Source: Oxyruncus cristatus
Lineage: Eukaryota > Chordata > Aves > Passeriformes > Cotingidae
Assembly (NCBI GenBank): GCA_013399855.1
Contig: VXAY01002371.1
Location: 510,321-574,320, forward strand
Direction of reading: 5' to 3'
Length of the DNA stretch: 64,000 nt
The notes beneath the pieces were generated by a model. The model made no database searches. It had not been told where the DNA came from and saw only the letters and a list, made by a program, of their open reading frames with translations. Made by a program: the position numbers and the translations under genes. Shown here in pieces: positions 26,323-38,946 of the stretch (its first letter is position 1; each line of letters opens with the position of its first letter).

Positions 26323-28916
26323 CAACGTATGACAAATACATATTATTGCATATTCAATTTATTTACAGGTAGAGGTAATTTCTGAAAATACTATGAATAT
26401 GATTGAATACATCTGTCGAAATGATATGATGCTTGAGTATTTCAGAACTTCAGGGGAAACTAGGAGAAGTGTTTTGCGTGCTGAAAGTCAGAACTCTTGC
26501 TCATATCATTTAATACTTTTGCTACTGAATTGTATGAAGGAAAAAATAAAACTAAATGCATCTGAAGCAAACGCACAGAATTTAGAAATAATCACGAGAT
26601 ACTTCTGTAATGCTTTATTCATGTTTATTTTCTTCTTGGGATAGATTTTATTTTTTTGGGATCTTTTCAGCCAGTTTATATGGCAACTATTTGGAGTTCA
26701 ATCTACCAGATAAACAAACAGAGGAGTTAAAAGGAAACTTGCCTTTCAGTATCTCAAGAGACTCCAGGATAATCTTCCTTTTTAACCCTCTCAGACTAAA
26801 GGAGCTGAAAATATGCAGGGAATGGATGTGCTGACACCCCACAGAAGGAGAAAAGCTGCACCTTTCTTATGTCACGGAAACAGTCCTCTGTGGGCTGAAG
26901 GGAAGGAAGCCCAAGTGGAGAGAGCTCACTTAACAGGAGGCAGGCAAATGTAGGCTTCTGCAATTTTATCCTTTACATCTAATGATAAAAAACTTTGATT
27001 TGGAAGAGTACATTTTAAGGTACCTTTACTTATGCATTGGGTGGGTTGAATGAGGAAGATCCAAAGGCCCTTAAGCTTCAGTTAAAATTCCTGGAAGACA
27101 GAACACCGTCTGAACCTCTTGTCTCTGAAAGCAGTTAGGGTAGCTCATGAATAATTTTGCATCAAATAATTTTTGAAAGAGCACAGTCCTCAGGCCCAAA
27201 GACTTTAAATCTTGATTAGATTCAAGCCTCGTGGGTTGGTCTTGAAATAAATTTATGTATTCAGTGCTAGAAATTAAAAGAAATTGCTGTCTCTTGAAAA
27301 ATGAGAGTCAGCATGTGTTGAAGAATCCCTTTAATTATATTTCTAGTCTACATTTTTTTTTTAATTCATTCAGCATAATCTTCATTGCTACCTCCAAAAT
27401 GAAACTTACCTTAGTTAATTGGCTGCTGAAAGTGAACAGGACCTTACGTAGTTGCAGCATGACCCTTTGAGTGATAAGATGGGCAGTGGGCTGTATCCTC
27501 TATGCAGAGCTATCAGGACACGCATATTGCTGCTGACAAATGTTGCTGCACTTTCCATTATAATACTTGTTTTTCTTCTGTCTGTATTCCAGACAAGCAT
27601 GAATATTTGTATGTGTTTTCACACACAGCTCTGTCAGCATATTTTGTCACTATGCAACCCCCCCTTATTTCTTCGCAGTAGCTGCTAAACATCAAACGGC
27701 ACAATGTTTTTTTGAGGTAAAGGTTGGATGACAGTGATTTGTTCGAAGCCCACCAAACAAGTCTTCATTTTTTGCCAGAAATGTATTTTTTAACTAGTTT
27801 ATGGTGATAGACTGGCAGAGTAAGTAGTACGGAAGAGTCATAGATGATATTAAAGTAATAACCTGGTAATGCCATTTTTATTATTGAACTGCACATCAAG
27901 TTGCAATAGAAATTATCATTAAAAATATTTTAAAAAAACTTCCATTAAACAGATTTAAAAGGCTGAGGAGTTGTGATCAAATTTAGCTGCATGATTTTAA
28001 ATACTTAAGAATAACTTCACAATAAGTTATTTAAAAAAAGATAGGTCCTTTGTGAAAAATGTTATTAGTGGAGTCCTTGAAGCAAGTGCTGGAAAATGGC
28101 TTTTCCATTACTTCAGAGGCAGCAGTAAAGTACCGTGAAATTCAGAGCTTCTGGTTTTATTACAGACATTTTTATACTACTATTTAAGCATTTCTCTTAT
28201 AGAACTTATATCTAACGGCCAGCAATTTAAGAGAACTGATATACCTGGAGAAGGATCACCACGTGATCACTTAACAGCAAGCTGTAAATCCACCAGATTT
28301 TCTAAGTGTCGTAAATACTTTTATATCACTAACTTATGCTAAAAAACATATTTGGTTTTAATTAAAATTCTATTGTACATAGAACTTGCTTTTATAAAAG
28401 GAAGTGGTAAATTTAGCTGGCCTGAAGCCAGTTATTGGATCTTTGGATTTTTTTTTTTTTTTAATCCATTAGATCGGCCTTCTACAAGTTAAATACAACT
28501 ATTAGTTTGTCTCATATAAATGAATAAACTTCCAGAGATCATTCCAATTACGGTACTTGGTCATGATAGGAAATTTTCTTTCCTATTGCGATGTCATCTG
28601 CGGTCTATTGAAGAAAAGATTTGCATTTTATTCCTCCCTGAAGACAGGTTATAAGAAAGAAGAATTAGTAGGTAAAATGGAGTAAGTCTGAAATAAAGCA
28701 GTTGTGTTGACTGTCCACCCTACCATCAGTCTTCCTTTGCCAGCAAATTCAGTGAAGCAATATTTTTTCAGACCTGCAGATTATTTAAGGTAGCTGTGGC
28801 TGATGACTCCAAGAACACAGCTGCTAACACCTGAGTTATAAATAGGGGTAACTGCAGAGGAAGAGCAGATACATACCTGTCTCTAGGCCAAAACATTTTA
28901 TTCAAGGAGCATTTTC
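26323..28916. other. Unique AT-rich non-coding stretch
   Basis: No gene or recognised repeat, apart from short poly-T and poly-A runs (27352-27362, 28447-28462). Open frames are at most about 85 codons and unremarkable. Confidence 0.5.
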
Positions 28917-28972
28917 AGGGGGGGGAAAAAAAATAAAATAAAACAAAACAAACAAACAAACAAAAAAAACAC
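28917..28972. repeat. G-run followed by A-rich (CAAA)n tract
   Basis: A G7 run is followed by AAAAAAAATAAAATAAAACAAAAC and then CAAA repeats. It may be the A-rich tail of an unrecognisable old retroelement, or simply low-complexity sequence. Confidence 0.7.
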
Positions 28973-30986
28973 CAGACTGGGACAATGGGAACAGTTTCTA
29001 AGAAATATGCTTAAATGGCACTGTGCCAGGACAAGGCCAGAGTGATGACAAAATAAGAGCAAAGACTTTGCTTAATATTCAGAGCTATGGCTTATAGGAA
29101 TCCTAAATGACAGAGGAGCTGGGCAACTCAAGAGATTAGATGGCCATTGCCACACATCTTGCTACAGCACTTTTTAAGTTTTAGATAATGACAAAGGAAC
29201 ATGGTATTACAAGCCTCTTCCTTCTGTGAGATATTCGGTGAGATTTTGTGAGATACTTGGGGGCCTGCCTAGTACAATGAGGCAGGTGTATTGTTCTTTT
29301 CTTCCATTGCTGGTCAGATGACTGTTCTTTGAATATGTTGGTCAGTGTTAGCATTACAGAAAAAAATATTATATTATAACCATAGTGCTTTGTTGTCTTC
29401 TCTCACCATGGTAAAGGACAAGGCACAGTGAAGGCTGGTAAGTGCTTGGTTGGTAGGTCAGTTGATTGGTTGAGATGATTCGTAGGACTGGTTCGTGAAG
29501 GGAAAGGGGGTAAATAATTGTGTTAAGAGAATATTGTATAAAATTTCTCTCTTGGAAAAGTTATAAATCTGATGTTTTATCACTTGGAGTTTTGACATTC
29601 TATTTCACCTTTCATGAGATTCTTTCAGAAGAAACAACTACCAGTGTGCAGACCAAATTTGACTTCAGGTAATTGTCTCTGACTGTAAATTGTCTCTGCT
29701 TCTAAAACAGTGTAATCAGATCCTCCTGAAATGTGATCTGGTGTTATTGCATTTTATAAAATAATTGTTCCTTCTTCCCTCAAGCATATGTATTGAAGGA
29801 GAAATAGGCAAATTGCTTCTGACAGAATAATTTTAGGCAAGCTAGAGAGGAAATAAAGTTGCCTAATGCTTTCCATTATTAAAGTCTGCTTCCTGTAGCT
29901 TATAGTTTTACCAGACTTAAATTTCTGGTTTGGAGTTTTCCATGCTTGGTCTCTGTCTTTTTTTCAGAACATTTTTTTCACCATATTAAAAATGAAACTT
30001 GAGACTGCAGGTATAAACTCTTTGCACTGAACAAGGTTCACAGGTATTCCATATGCCTATAATTATAAGACCAGATCATTGGAAATAAATTTGCTTTGAA
30101 TTGGTGGACTTAACTCCTAAAATTTGTGAACTCTTGCATGGTTTTAACAAGGTGAAACATTTCAATAAAACTGATGTGGCAGTATTGTGTTTGGATAAGG
30201 TAAGAAGTATCTGAAAACTGAGAAGTCAAAAGTTACCAAATATTATATTATGTATAATGTTCTTTCCAGAAATTTAAGGTCAGTTTTTAGTATGATGAAT
30301 TCATAAGTTTGAAACAATTTCATTTGTTTAGTCACCAACAAGCTAGGGGAACTACACAGAAGAAAAGCAGTGGCCTCTATTTCATTTGATCACATTATTG
30401 TAGTTGGGAGGCAAAGTTATATAGATTTAAAAAATTTCATTTTCTATGAGATCATATGAAATATCACTTGAAAATATAATTCCTATTGACATAAATACTC
30501 TTTGATAGATGAAAAACTGACAAGCAGTAACCAAAAACTACTGAATGATCAATGAGAGTGCACTGATTACAGGAAGCAAGATCCATTGTGCACAACACCA
30601 GTTGTTGGTACTCTTGCTTGTGCTGAGTGAAGTTTCAGTAGTTATTTCCTGAAAAAAAAGTCACATATTTATAAAACATGCAGATAATACTCAACTGGAA
30701 GAGGAAAGAAGAAATGAAACACCAAGCAACTATTAATACAGAAAGGCAATAACAAATTTAGATTTTTTTATGTGATGTAGGGAAGAAAAAAAGATGCATA
30801 TTTAGTTTAAAACCAAACCTTGTCATAGTGAGGATATCTCTTTTTGTAGTGAGGGTATACAGTTCGGTGCTATCAGGTTCTAGTGCAGCATCAAAGCTGC
30901 ACAGTTTGGTGTTAGAAAGTTGTGCGCTGAAAGAGGAAATGACAAGTTGACCCTACAATAATGAATCCTTGGTTAGAGGTTGATCT
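28973..30986. other. Unique AT-rich non-coding stretch
   Basis: No gene was recognised. It includes a short perfect hairpin at 30883-30902 (7-bp GTGCAGC/GCTGCAC stem, 6-base loop), with an imperfect repeat of CAGTTCGGTGCTA on either side (about 30860 and 30902). Confidence 0.45.
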
Positions 30987-31172
30987 CTAACTTGCAGAAT
31001 AAAGAGGTCCAGAGTGCCTCAAGCCCACAGCGTTCACATTAATCCCCTCTAGAATGACTTGATGGTGTTCCTGCTGTGTAATTATTAGTCTCCCCCAGAC
31101 TACATAGGATACCCCTTCCACTCCCAGACATACTTTATATAAGCATTGGGTGTGGACAGAAGGGGAGGTCAC
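30987..31172 (-). other. Unassigned minus-strand open frame (61 codons)
   Basis: An open frame in a stretch of mildly higher GC than its surroundings. It reads MTSPSVHTQCLYKVCLGVEG... and ends ...LRHSGPLYSAS. I do not recognise it. It lies on the same strand as the 122-codon frame at 31318-31686 but in a different phase, and stops separate the two. The pair could be remains of a decayed retroelement or pseudogene, or could be chance. No splice or promoter evidence favours a gene. Confidence 0.15.
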
Positions 31173-31317
31173 TTTGTAATCTTAAATAGAGAGAAGACCA
31201 AGTCACAGCCCACCAGACTGGTGGTTTATGACATAATGGTGAAGGCATGACAGCAGTAGTCAACTTCTTTAAAAGAGGAGCTGGTCCTGGTAGAAGGTGA
31301 CGTTAAGTGGTGCTGCC

Positions 31318-31686
31318 TCATTCATACTGCCCCTTGGAAGGAGAAGCTGAAGAAAATCCCCACAACCTCACCTCAGTTTTGTCTAAGTGAATACTTTCTT
31401 CAATGAAAGAGACACAAATAGTCCCTGGAACATGATCCATTATCAGGCTAGAAATCTGTATTGTTTGGTGGCATATATGCATCCTCACAGTTGTTTGTGT
31501 GGGCTGGAAGGACATTAAGTCTGCTTGTCCACTGTAAGGATATATAAGTAATGGCCTACAAAGATTGATTAATAAATATGCTAAATTAAGATAGAAAATC
31601 ATCATAGCTTGTGTTGGACTAGTTCCAAAAAAACTTACTACCTGGTGGATCGTTGGTCTTTTATATATATCTCCAATGTCTTCCAC
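31318..31686 (-). other. Unassigned minus-strand open frame (122 codons)
   Basis: This is the second-longest complete open frame in the window. The N-terminal part (MEDIGDIYKRPTIHQVVSFF) is followed by a hydrophobic stretch around residues 27-50 (AMMIFYLNLAYLLINLCRPL). The C-terminal half is polar and has paired histidines and cysteines, with no familiar motif. Length alone is near what chance gives in 64 kb of AT-rich DNA. The 700-bp area has fewer A/T runs than its flanks, so a decayed mobile element or retroposed gene is possible. No family was identified. Confidence 0.2.
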
Positions 31687-32139
31687 ACCATTGAGATCAA
31701 CAGTGTACCCTATATGCCTTCAAAAAGCCAGGAGTGACTATACTGGAAAAAAATTCCATCACTCTGATGATTATTGTTCTTCCCAAGATAATGTGGTTGC
31801 TGACTGTTAACCTGAGGATTATTAGGTATGGAGTCAATGATGTGTGCCATCTGTAACAATGTAACAACTAAAAGTGGCAGAAAACATTAATGTCTACCAC
31901 TGAGTATTAATAAAAAGACTTGCATTAGAAATACTGTAATTGACAGAATCAAGGTACTAATGAGATTAACATCTAGTTCTATTAATTTCAAGTATCTAGG
32001 CATTGTTTTAGAATCTAAAATAGAAATCTAAATCTAGATAGAACTTCCCAAGGTGAAGCATCAGTGCATGTTGTCAAAATTTAGCAAAGTAAAATTTATG
32101 GACATCTTTGCAAAACCAAGAAAGCATTTTCATTTCGTT
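31687..32139. other. Unique AT-rich non-coding stretch
   Basis: No gene or repeat recognised. Confidence 0.5.
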
Positions 32140-32218
32140 TGGTTTGGTGTTTTTTTTCCTTTTTTTTTTTTTTTTTTTTTTAAATCTCCAANAAAAGTTT
32201 TTTTTTTTTTTTTTTTTT

Positions 32219-32256
<38 letters not shown>

Positions 32257-32261
32257 TCCAA
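32140..32261. repeat. Poly-T tracts with a duplicated junction and one ambiguous base
   Basis: Long T runs occur at 32150-32181 and 32201-32251. The word TAAATCTCCAA follows a T run twice, at 32181-32191 and again at 32251-32261, exactly 70 bp apart. The single N is at 32192, immediately after the first copy. The arrangement suggests two overlapping contig ends left unmerged, or a mis-assembled homopolymer. The open frame through it (32053-32253) encodes phenylalanine runs and is not a gene. Confidence 0.75.
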
Positions 32262-32400
32262 CATATTTCCCATTCTTCTTTTAAGACGGAGCTTTTGCTG
32301 AAATTAGAAGCTGTTATGGGATAAACAATAAATTTTTTGGACAAAAGAGTCTGTTAAGCTCTTTGGTAAAAATGGCCACTTGAAAAATATTGTTATTATA

Positions 32401-33620
32401 GTCATAAGATCATAGAATAACTTGGGTTGGAAAGGACACTTAAAGGTCATCTCCAATTCAATCCCCTTGCAATGGGTAAGGACATGTTCAACTAGATCAG
32501 GTTGCTCAGAGCATCGTCAAACCTGACCTTGGATTTTCCCAGCCATGGGGCATTTGCCACTAGTCTGGACAACCTGTTCCAGTGATTCTCTGCTCTCATT
32601 AAAAACCTTCCTTATATCTAATCTATATCTACCTTTTTCCAGTTCAAAATCATTACCCCTTGTCCTATTGCAATAGGCCCTGTTAAAAAGTTTGTCCCCA
32701 TCTTTAAAGGCACCCTTCATGTACTGAAAGGCTGCAATAAGTCTGTTCTCCATGCTGAACAACCCCAGTTCTCTAAGCCTGTTTTCCTAGGAGAGGTGTT
32801 CCAAGCCCTCTGGATCATCTTTATGACCATCCTCTGGACCTGCTCCAATAGGTCCATGTCTTTCCTGTGTTAGAGACCCCAGAGCTGGGCACAGTACTCC
32901 AAGTGGGGTCTAATGAGAGCATAATAGAGGGGCAGAATCATCACCCTTTACCTGCTGGCCACAATTCTTTTGATGCAACCCAGGATACAAGTGGCTTTCT
33001 GGGATGCAAGCACACACTGCTGGCTCTTGTCCAGCCTCTCATCCACCAGCACCTCCAAGTTGCTCTCGGCAGGGCCGCTGTCAGTCTGTTCATCTCCCAG
33101 CTGTATTGATAGTGGGGCTTACTCCATCGGAGGTGCAGCACCTTGCACTTGCCTTTGTTGAACCTCATGAAGTTCCTGTGGGCCCACTTCTCAAGCTTGT
33201 CTCGGTCCCTCTGGATGGCGTCCCATCCTCCAGGTTTTCCAACTGCACCACTTGGCTTGGTGTCATCATTTTCTGAGGGTGCACTCGATCTCACTATTTA
33301 TGTTATCAGTGAAAATATTAAACATTACGGGTCCAATAAGAACACCTTAGGGACACCATTTGTCATCTATGCCCATCAGGACATTGAGCTGTTTACTGCT
33401 ACTGTCTGGATGCAACTGTGCAACCTACTCCTCACCACCTAATGGTCCACCAATCAAATCCAAATATCTCCAGTTTAGAGAGAAGGATATTGGGGGGGGG
33501 CTGTGTCAAAGGCCTTACATCCAGACAAACGACATGTGTAGCCCTTCCGTTGTCCACTGAAGTAGTCACTCCATCACAAAAGGCCACCAGGTTGGACTTG
33601 CCTGTAAGGTTCTTAGAAAA
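32401..33620 (-). mobile_element. CR1 LINE copy, antisense, with decayed reverse-transcriptase C-terminus
   Basis: The longest CR1 copy in the window, about 1.2 kb. The 3' end is at the left: on the minus strand it ends CCAACCCAAGTTATTCTATGATC. Reading right to left, a decayed reverse-transcriptase tail is seen around 33480-33620 (a VCLDV-KAFDTA-like segment). Next come GPVMFNIFTD-like residues (about 33310-33340) and an intact stretch [20 protein letters not shown] (around 33150-33210), which is characteristic of the CR1 second open frame. The 3' untranslated part follows. Several frameshifts and stops break the frame, so the copy is dead. It is truncated at its 5' end near 33620. Open frames on both strands between 32517 and 33624 are fragments or shadows of it. 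Confidence 0.95.
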
Positions 33621-36600
33621 CTAAAATTCAAAATATGCTTGTCATTTACATCTGGCTTGTTGCTTAGGAAAAATACTCCACAATTTTATGCCAATATATA
33701 TGATGTTATTGCTGTACATTGAGGCAGATCTTTCAAGATGCGAGCTACTATTACGAGGCACTTTCTGTGATGTTTTCCTTTAAGATGCTACTTGGTCTAC
33801 GTGCAGTTCCCAGTGAATCCCTTGCTGCTGTTTGAAAAATGTTATAAAAGTTGCCTATGAATATGTTCACATCAGTCACTTGGTATGAAAACAGAAATTC
33901 CATTTGAGCAATGACCTACAGAGAGAGGGCAAAAGAAGGAGCAGTAGGGTCTATGCCAGTAGTATGTCTTATATCTTGAGTAGAATGACTTTGTAAGATT
34001 AATTCATTTTAGACAAGAGGAATCACCTTGTTTTACGACCATGTAGTAATCTCAAGGTCTGTACATAAAGTTTTGTCATTATGAAAGGAGGTTGCTGAAG
34101 TCACATAAAAAACATGACCTGTTAGAATAATCCAGTGCACAAAGCCTATTTGCAAAGATTGTGTTATAAATCATGATTCATTGTGTGATTGTGATCAGTA
34201 TGTAGTAGAAAAAAATAATCATCTTCGGTGGCATATTCTTTTATGACCTTCTTTTTATACAGTTGAATTACTTTAGTCTTTTCTTCTTTATCTGAGTTTA
34301 AATAGTTGTTACATCTTTGCTTGCATATTTTCACAGGATCTATTTTATTGCACTGCAACCTTTAAAAGAAAAGGAAAGTTTTCTTTTTTTTTGTTCTTTA
34401 TAGAACCTTACATTTGCATTCATGTATTAATGTTTCAAGCACAAGACTAGGCACATAATAGTAAAGTATCAGCTTGCTCATTTTTGACCCAAAATTGTGG
34501 TCGATGCCTTTTGGCAGAGGAAGAATCCCTGAATGTTCTGCACCACTGACCTGTGCTATAAGTTGTAACCCAGTGGGTGGCAATCCAGTGCTGCTAAGCG
34601 TGGATAAGAGCTGATGTAGAAATCCTTCCTCATTGCTGCTTTTCTGCTACAGTGTGCCTGAGCTGTCACAGAGGTGGGAACGATTTGGACCACCTTAAAA
34701 CTTTCACTGTGTCCCTTTCCTTTGAGTTACTGCCTGACACAACTGCAACTTTGTGTTTCTCCCTTGGGTTTTGTATCAAAGGCAGAATTTAGTCTTTTAT
34801 AAGCAAATGGTTTAGGTGTTTGCAGTCTTTCTGGAAGCTTTATTTTCATTGACTCTTAAATGATTTGAAAGTATAGTTTTAGTCTAAAACATGATGACAA
34901 CACAGACTTCTAACTTTCCTTTATATGACATGAAATCAATTTACACCCTGTTTTTTTTTTTTACTCGTTTATGCTTGAAGTACTTGAAAATATTTTTCCC
35001 TGCCAGCAAGTGCAGAGAGCTTACAGACCCTCTATATTTAAATACCCCATGTATTTAAGAGTGTTGCCAGTTACCAAACTTCAACAGTATAAGGAACAAC
35101 AGATGGAGAGCATAATAACTTTGCTATCTCGGTAGAAAGCCAAAAAGAATCAAACTGACACACGTGCCCAAGAGCACATAGAATGATACAATTTTTTCCC
35201 CTAGAGAAATTTGAATCTAAGATCTCGTTTGACCCACAGAATGTGAAAGGTACACTTGGACATATACAGTTTTTAATAGAAAAATGCATTTGCAGTAACT
35301 TATTTATATTCAGATCAATACATTCAAGGATCTATAGCCATAATAATTTAAAAATAAGTAGTTATAATACTTCACTCTAATAATCTCTGATACAGACTAC
35401 TCTATTATTGAACTGAGTAAGACTTATAAATCTTTTACTTGTGTGCAGAATCTTGAACTCTTCTACTGCAGACTATCAAACTAAATGTCATTTTTTCTGC
35501 ATATTATGATTAACAGTGTGCAGGCCTTTGAAATTTTGAGCTAAGCTTTTCTGAACATACCAGTGAATGATTTTTCTTTCTTTTTTGTTCCAATGACACA
35601 ACCTCTGAATCAAAACATGCAAGCCTTGCCTTAAAATTAGTCTCTGATGCTTTGAGAGCAAGCCAGCAAGGGATGTGTAAATTATGCAGAGAGCAAATCC
35701 CGACTGTGTGTCGTTTACTTGCACAACAAGCTCAACTTTAATTAAGCCAGGGCCTAAGATCCTTTGCCAAGTTGCTTTCAATACTGATTTTACAGTTCAT
35801 AGAGCAACATCCTCACCTATATGAAAGCCTTTTTAACCCTTCAAAAACCTGCCTGCGGTAGAATGTATGTGATAAAAGGCAGTCATAATTCAGTAGCTGA
35901 CAAAAATACTCTGTGATAAATAAAAAAATTTTAGCAGATTGCAGACTTGAATTTAAGACGAGGATTTTTAGAGTTCTTCAGTGCAACAGGCATAATGATT
36001 GACATGACCTATCACTGTAGTGTCAGTATTAAATCTATGAGATTATCACCTGCTAGCATCAACTGGAAGGATTAGAAAGATATGACCTAAAGGGCACACC
36101 CAGGACTTGGAAGTGAGATAAATTCTCATAACTCAAGAACACTGAACCTCCCATGTGAACTATGAAGGTATTTCCTAGTGAGTAGAATCCATTTTAGAGA
36201 AGCACACTGCAGTGTGAATTCTTTCCTCTATGAGCAAATAAAATATTAATCCATTTTGCTTATATTCTACAGAGCTATATATTTCAATTCTATTACTGCT
36301 GCCAGCTAGCAACTGTGACTGTTACATTTCAGAGGGACTGTAGCTGCAGTAATTTACGTTCTAATGTATTAAGCATTATTTCTAAAAATTATAGGGGTTT
36401 ATTTCCAGTACTAAACTTCAGTGTTGTACCTAATAGTAAGGTCCATCTAAAATACTCATTTTAACAAGCAAGAAGTTGAAAAATATTGATCACCTTACAA
36501 AATTTAGTGATAATTAGCTGTAAGTGATTAAACTTGATATGTGGCATTTGTAGTTCGAGCTTAATTTGAGAAAATCAGAGAAAGAAGTTTTAAAGAAGAA

Positions 36601-38165
36601 ATACAAGTAACTATTGAAAGGATTTTCCTATTTTTTTTATTGTTATGCTTTTTAAAACCACTGTACTAGCTCTGATAAAGGACTTAGGGCCTTAAAGCAT
36701 GGGCAGAAGCAAAACTTCAAAGAATGCAGTGTGTGTGCTGAACAATAGCTGGGAGGTGAGGCAGGGAGAACTGTTTTGTGCTTTTTTTGGTGGTTGGGGG
36801 GGTGTTATAGTGTTTTGTTAGGGTTTTTTTCCCAAATTAGGCACCTCTATAACGTTCAAGAGCTCATTTTCTCTAATGAGCTTCAATAGGGTCTCTTTGC
36901 TTACTCAGTTAATTTCAAGTTTCTGTTAGACCTCTGCTAAGGATGGGGATTTGGACTTTTAAATAAGATTAAAGGGAAATTTTGGCTGTTGGCAGTCTCT
37001 TTTACAGATATTACTGTATGTCAAATACAGCCAAGTTTGGTTCTGTCATTGGATTTTGAATCCTTTTATTTATTTGTTTGTTTGTTTATTTATTAGCAAT
37101 TTCAAAAATAGTTCAAGCTTCATTATGCCTCAGACCTTTTGAATTAAGCTCTCTGGGTATTAATGGTGATGGTTAAAATTGCAAATTGCTGTCAGTCCTG
37201 GTCATTGAGCTAAAAGCCATTATCAGGTAGTGCTGTTTCTAGTGCACTGATTGTATACAGATCTAATGCATGCCATGATATGTTTTTATAAGAGATTTCC
37301 CTTTAGTGCAATCTCTGGAAATATAGGTAATAATTTAATAGTAAATGTGCGTAAATAATAATGCCTGATTCAGATGATATCTTCAACATTATCTTAAACG
37401 CCAGCAGTGTTTCTTCTCTAATTCCTGTAAGACACTCAAGGGATTTCTTAAGTTATGTGTTTGTGTTGGTATTTTAAAACCTCTGTATGGTGCTGAGCAA
37501 TAAGTAGTAAATGTTCTACTGGTTCCTTTTAATTTTCAGCTCATGATCATGCAGAAATTCAGTGGTTGTTAGTTCCCCACTAGGCACCCTCTGTTTTACT
37601 GGATTTCTCACTAGTTCTTTGGGGTTTTTTTCAGAAACTTGCTATTGATAATCATTTAAATATTAGACATGCGTATATGGTAAGGGTTCAATATTTAGTT
37701 ATCAGACATAAAGGCACAGTCTCTACAGAGACTTCATGCCTTTTTGTTTCTTTCTGAAGGACTGCATACATCTCCATATCTTTTTTTTAATTCTTTATTT
37801 TCCAGGTCTTTCAGTAGCTTCTTTTAGTGTCTTTATTTTCTAGTCATTATCTGATTTTGTCATGAAATCTTCTGAAGTCACATAATTGTGTCTCACTCAA
37901 AAAAATTTGTCATGGTTTCCTTTTCCAGCATCATACAACTCTTACTTCTCCCACCCCTCACCCAAATTTCTTGCAATATTCTTCACTCTACTCCCTGTAA
38001 CTTATGGGCCAACTCATCTTGCTTTAGTTCATTGTGATTCCATAGCTCTCAGTCCTGAGATATTTTAGAAAATTACTGAGTTTTCATTCTTATGAACCCA
38101 GTTGCTTGTTTCTGGATCTTGAAGCTTTGAACAAGTATATTTTTGGTGGAGTCTACAGATGAATC
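33621..38165. other. Unique AT-rich non-coding stretch
   Basis: No gene was recognised. Contains a TTTA/TTTG run at about 37068-37094 and short poly-T runs. Open frames (for example 35488-35781 minus, 97 codons) have no recognisable features. Confidence 0.5.
37068..37094. repeat. (TTTA/TTTG)n tetranucleotide run
   Basis: About seven tetranucleotide units of the form TTTATTTATTTGTTTGTTTG. A simple repeat. Confidence 0.75.
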
Positions 38166-38555
38166 TTAACTTGTTTCAACTTCTGAGTACTCTGGTTTTG
38201 TTGATGCTGCTGTTTCACTCCCTACAGTCCTCCTATCGAGTCTTTTTGGAGGGAGCATCTTCTCTTCTGATATCACTTCTTTAGGAGGTACTTTGTCCTT
38301 GTAAGGTAGCATTTGAGTAAGGACTTCTAGGAGTTTATAGAAGTTTTGATAGAGATCAAACTTACTGTCTAGAGAGATGTCACAGGTTGGAGAGGCTACA
38401 GTTGCCTGACTGTGGGAAAGGGGTAATTCCCATAGCTTCATATATTCAGACCACCAGAAGGACAAACTAGTTAAAAGGAGCAGACAAAGATGGTATGTTA
38501 ATAGTAGCAAATATAAATAAAGCAAATGCACAATATGGAAAATGTACCAAGCTTT
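38166..38555 (-). CDS. Candidate terminal exon or pseudogene with a membrane-like segment (unidentified)
   Basis: The minus-strand frame is open for 129 codons, from just after a TAA at 38556-38558 to a TAA at 38166-38168. There is no ATG near the start, so as a gene it would have to be a last exon or a fragment. The first 40 or so residues form a hydrophobic, leucine/tyrosine-rich stretch (IVHLLYLYLLLLTYHLCLLL) like a single transmembrane helix. The rest is hydrophilic, with mixed lysine, glutamate and proline (KDKVPPKEVISEEKMLPPKR) and a serine/threonine/glutamate-rich end. The excess of acidic residues is more protein-like than most frames here. I recognise no family. A chance frame of this length is possible in a window this size. 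An AG at the end of CTTCTTTTAAAAAG on the minus strand is a weak acceptor. Confidence 0.2.
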   Translation of the reverse strand, partial: KAWYIFHIVHLLYLYLLLLTYHLCLLLLTSLSFWWSEYMKLWELPLSHSQATVASPTCDISLDSKFDLYQNFYKLLEVLTQMLPYKDKVPPKEVISEEKMLPPKRLDRRTVGSETAASTKPEYSEVETS

Positions 38556-38946
38556 TTAAAAGAAGCTCTAGCTAGCATGTGCCAAAGAAGACTAGCACTT
38601 AAAACCATCCCTTGCATTTCTTAAAACACTAAAGCTCAAGCTCATGTTTGGTGGTGTGTAGTCTACAATACCATCAGGCCAACAAAAGAGTAAAACTTAT
38701 GCAGGGACTGTATGTAATATTAACCTAGATGTTACTTAAGATTTCTACAGGGAGATTCACTAGTTATGGAAAGCACACAGCTCTGCTCTTCAGGGCTCTG
38801 CTTCCAGGACACTGAATTTCAAAGTGAAACCTTGGAGGCATTTGCTCAGTAGAAGTCAGCCATGCTCTTGTTAATCACAGTCCACTTCAAAGATGAAAAC
38901 AAGGCTGATACTGAAAATTTCACAAAAGCCAAGGGGGATTAAAATG
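38556..38946. other. Short unique stretch
   Basis: Nothing recognised between the candidate frame on the left and the old CR1 copy on the right. Confidence 0.5.

Noticed and set aside
32053..32253. Open frame encoding phenylalanine runs
   Set aside because: It is a poly-T tract with an ambiguous base; composition artefact.
33004..33442. Overlapping plus-strand frames of 90-99 codons
   Set aside because: They are antisense shadows of the minus-strand CR1 copy.
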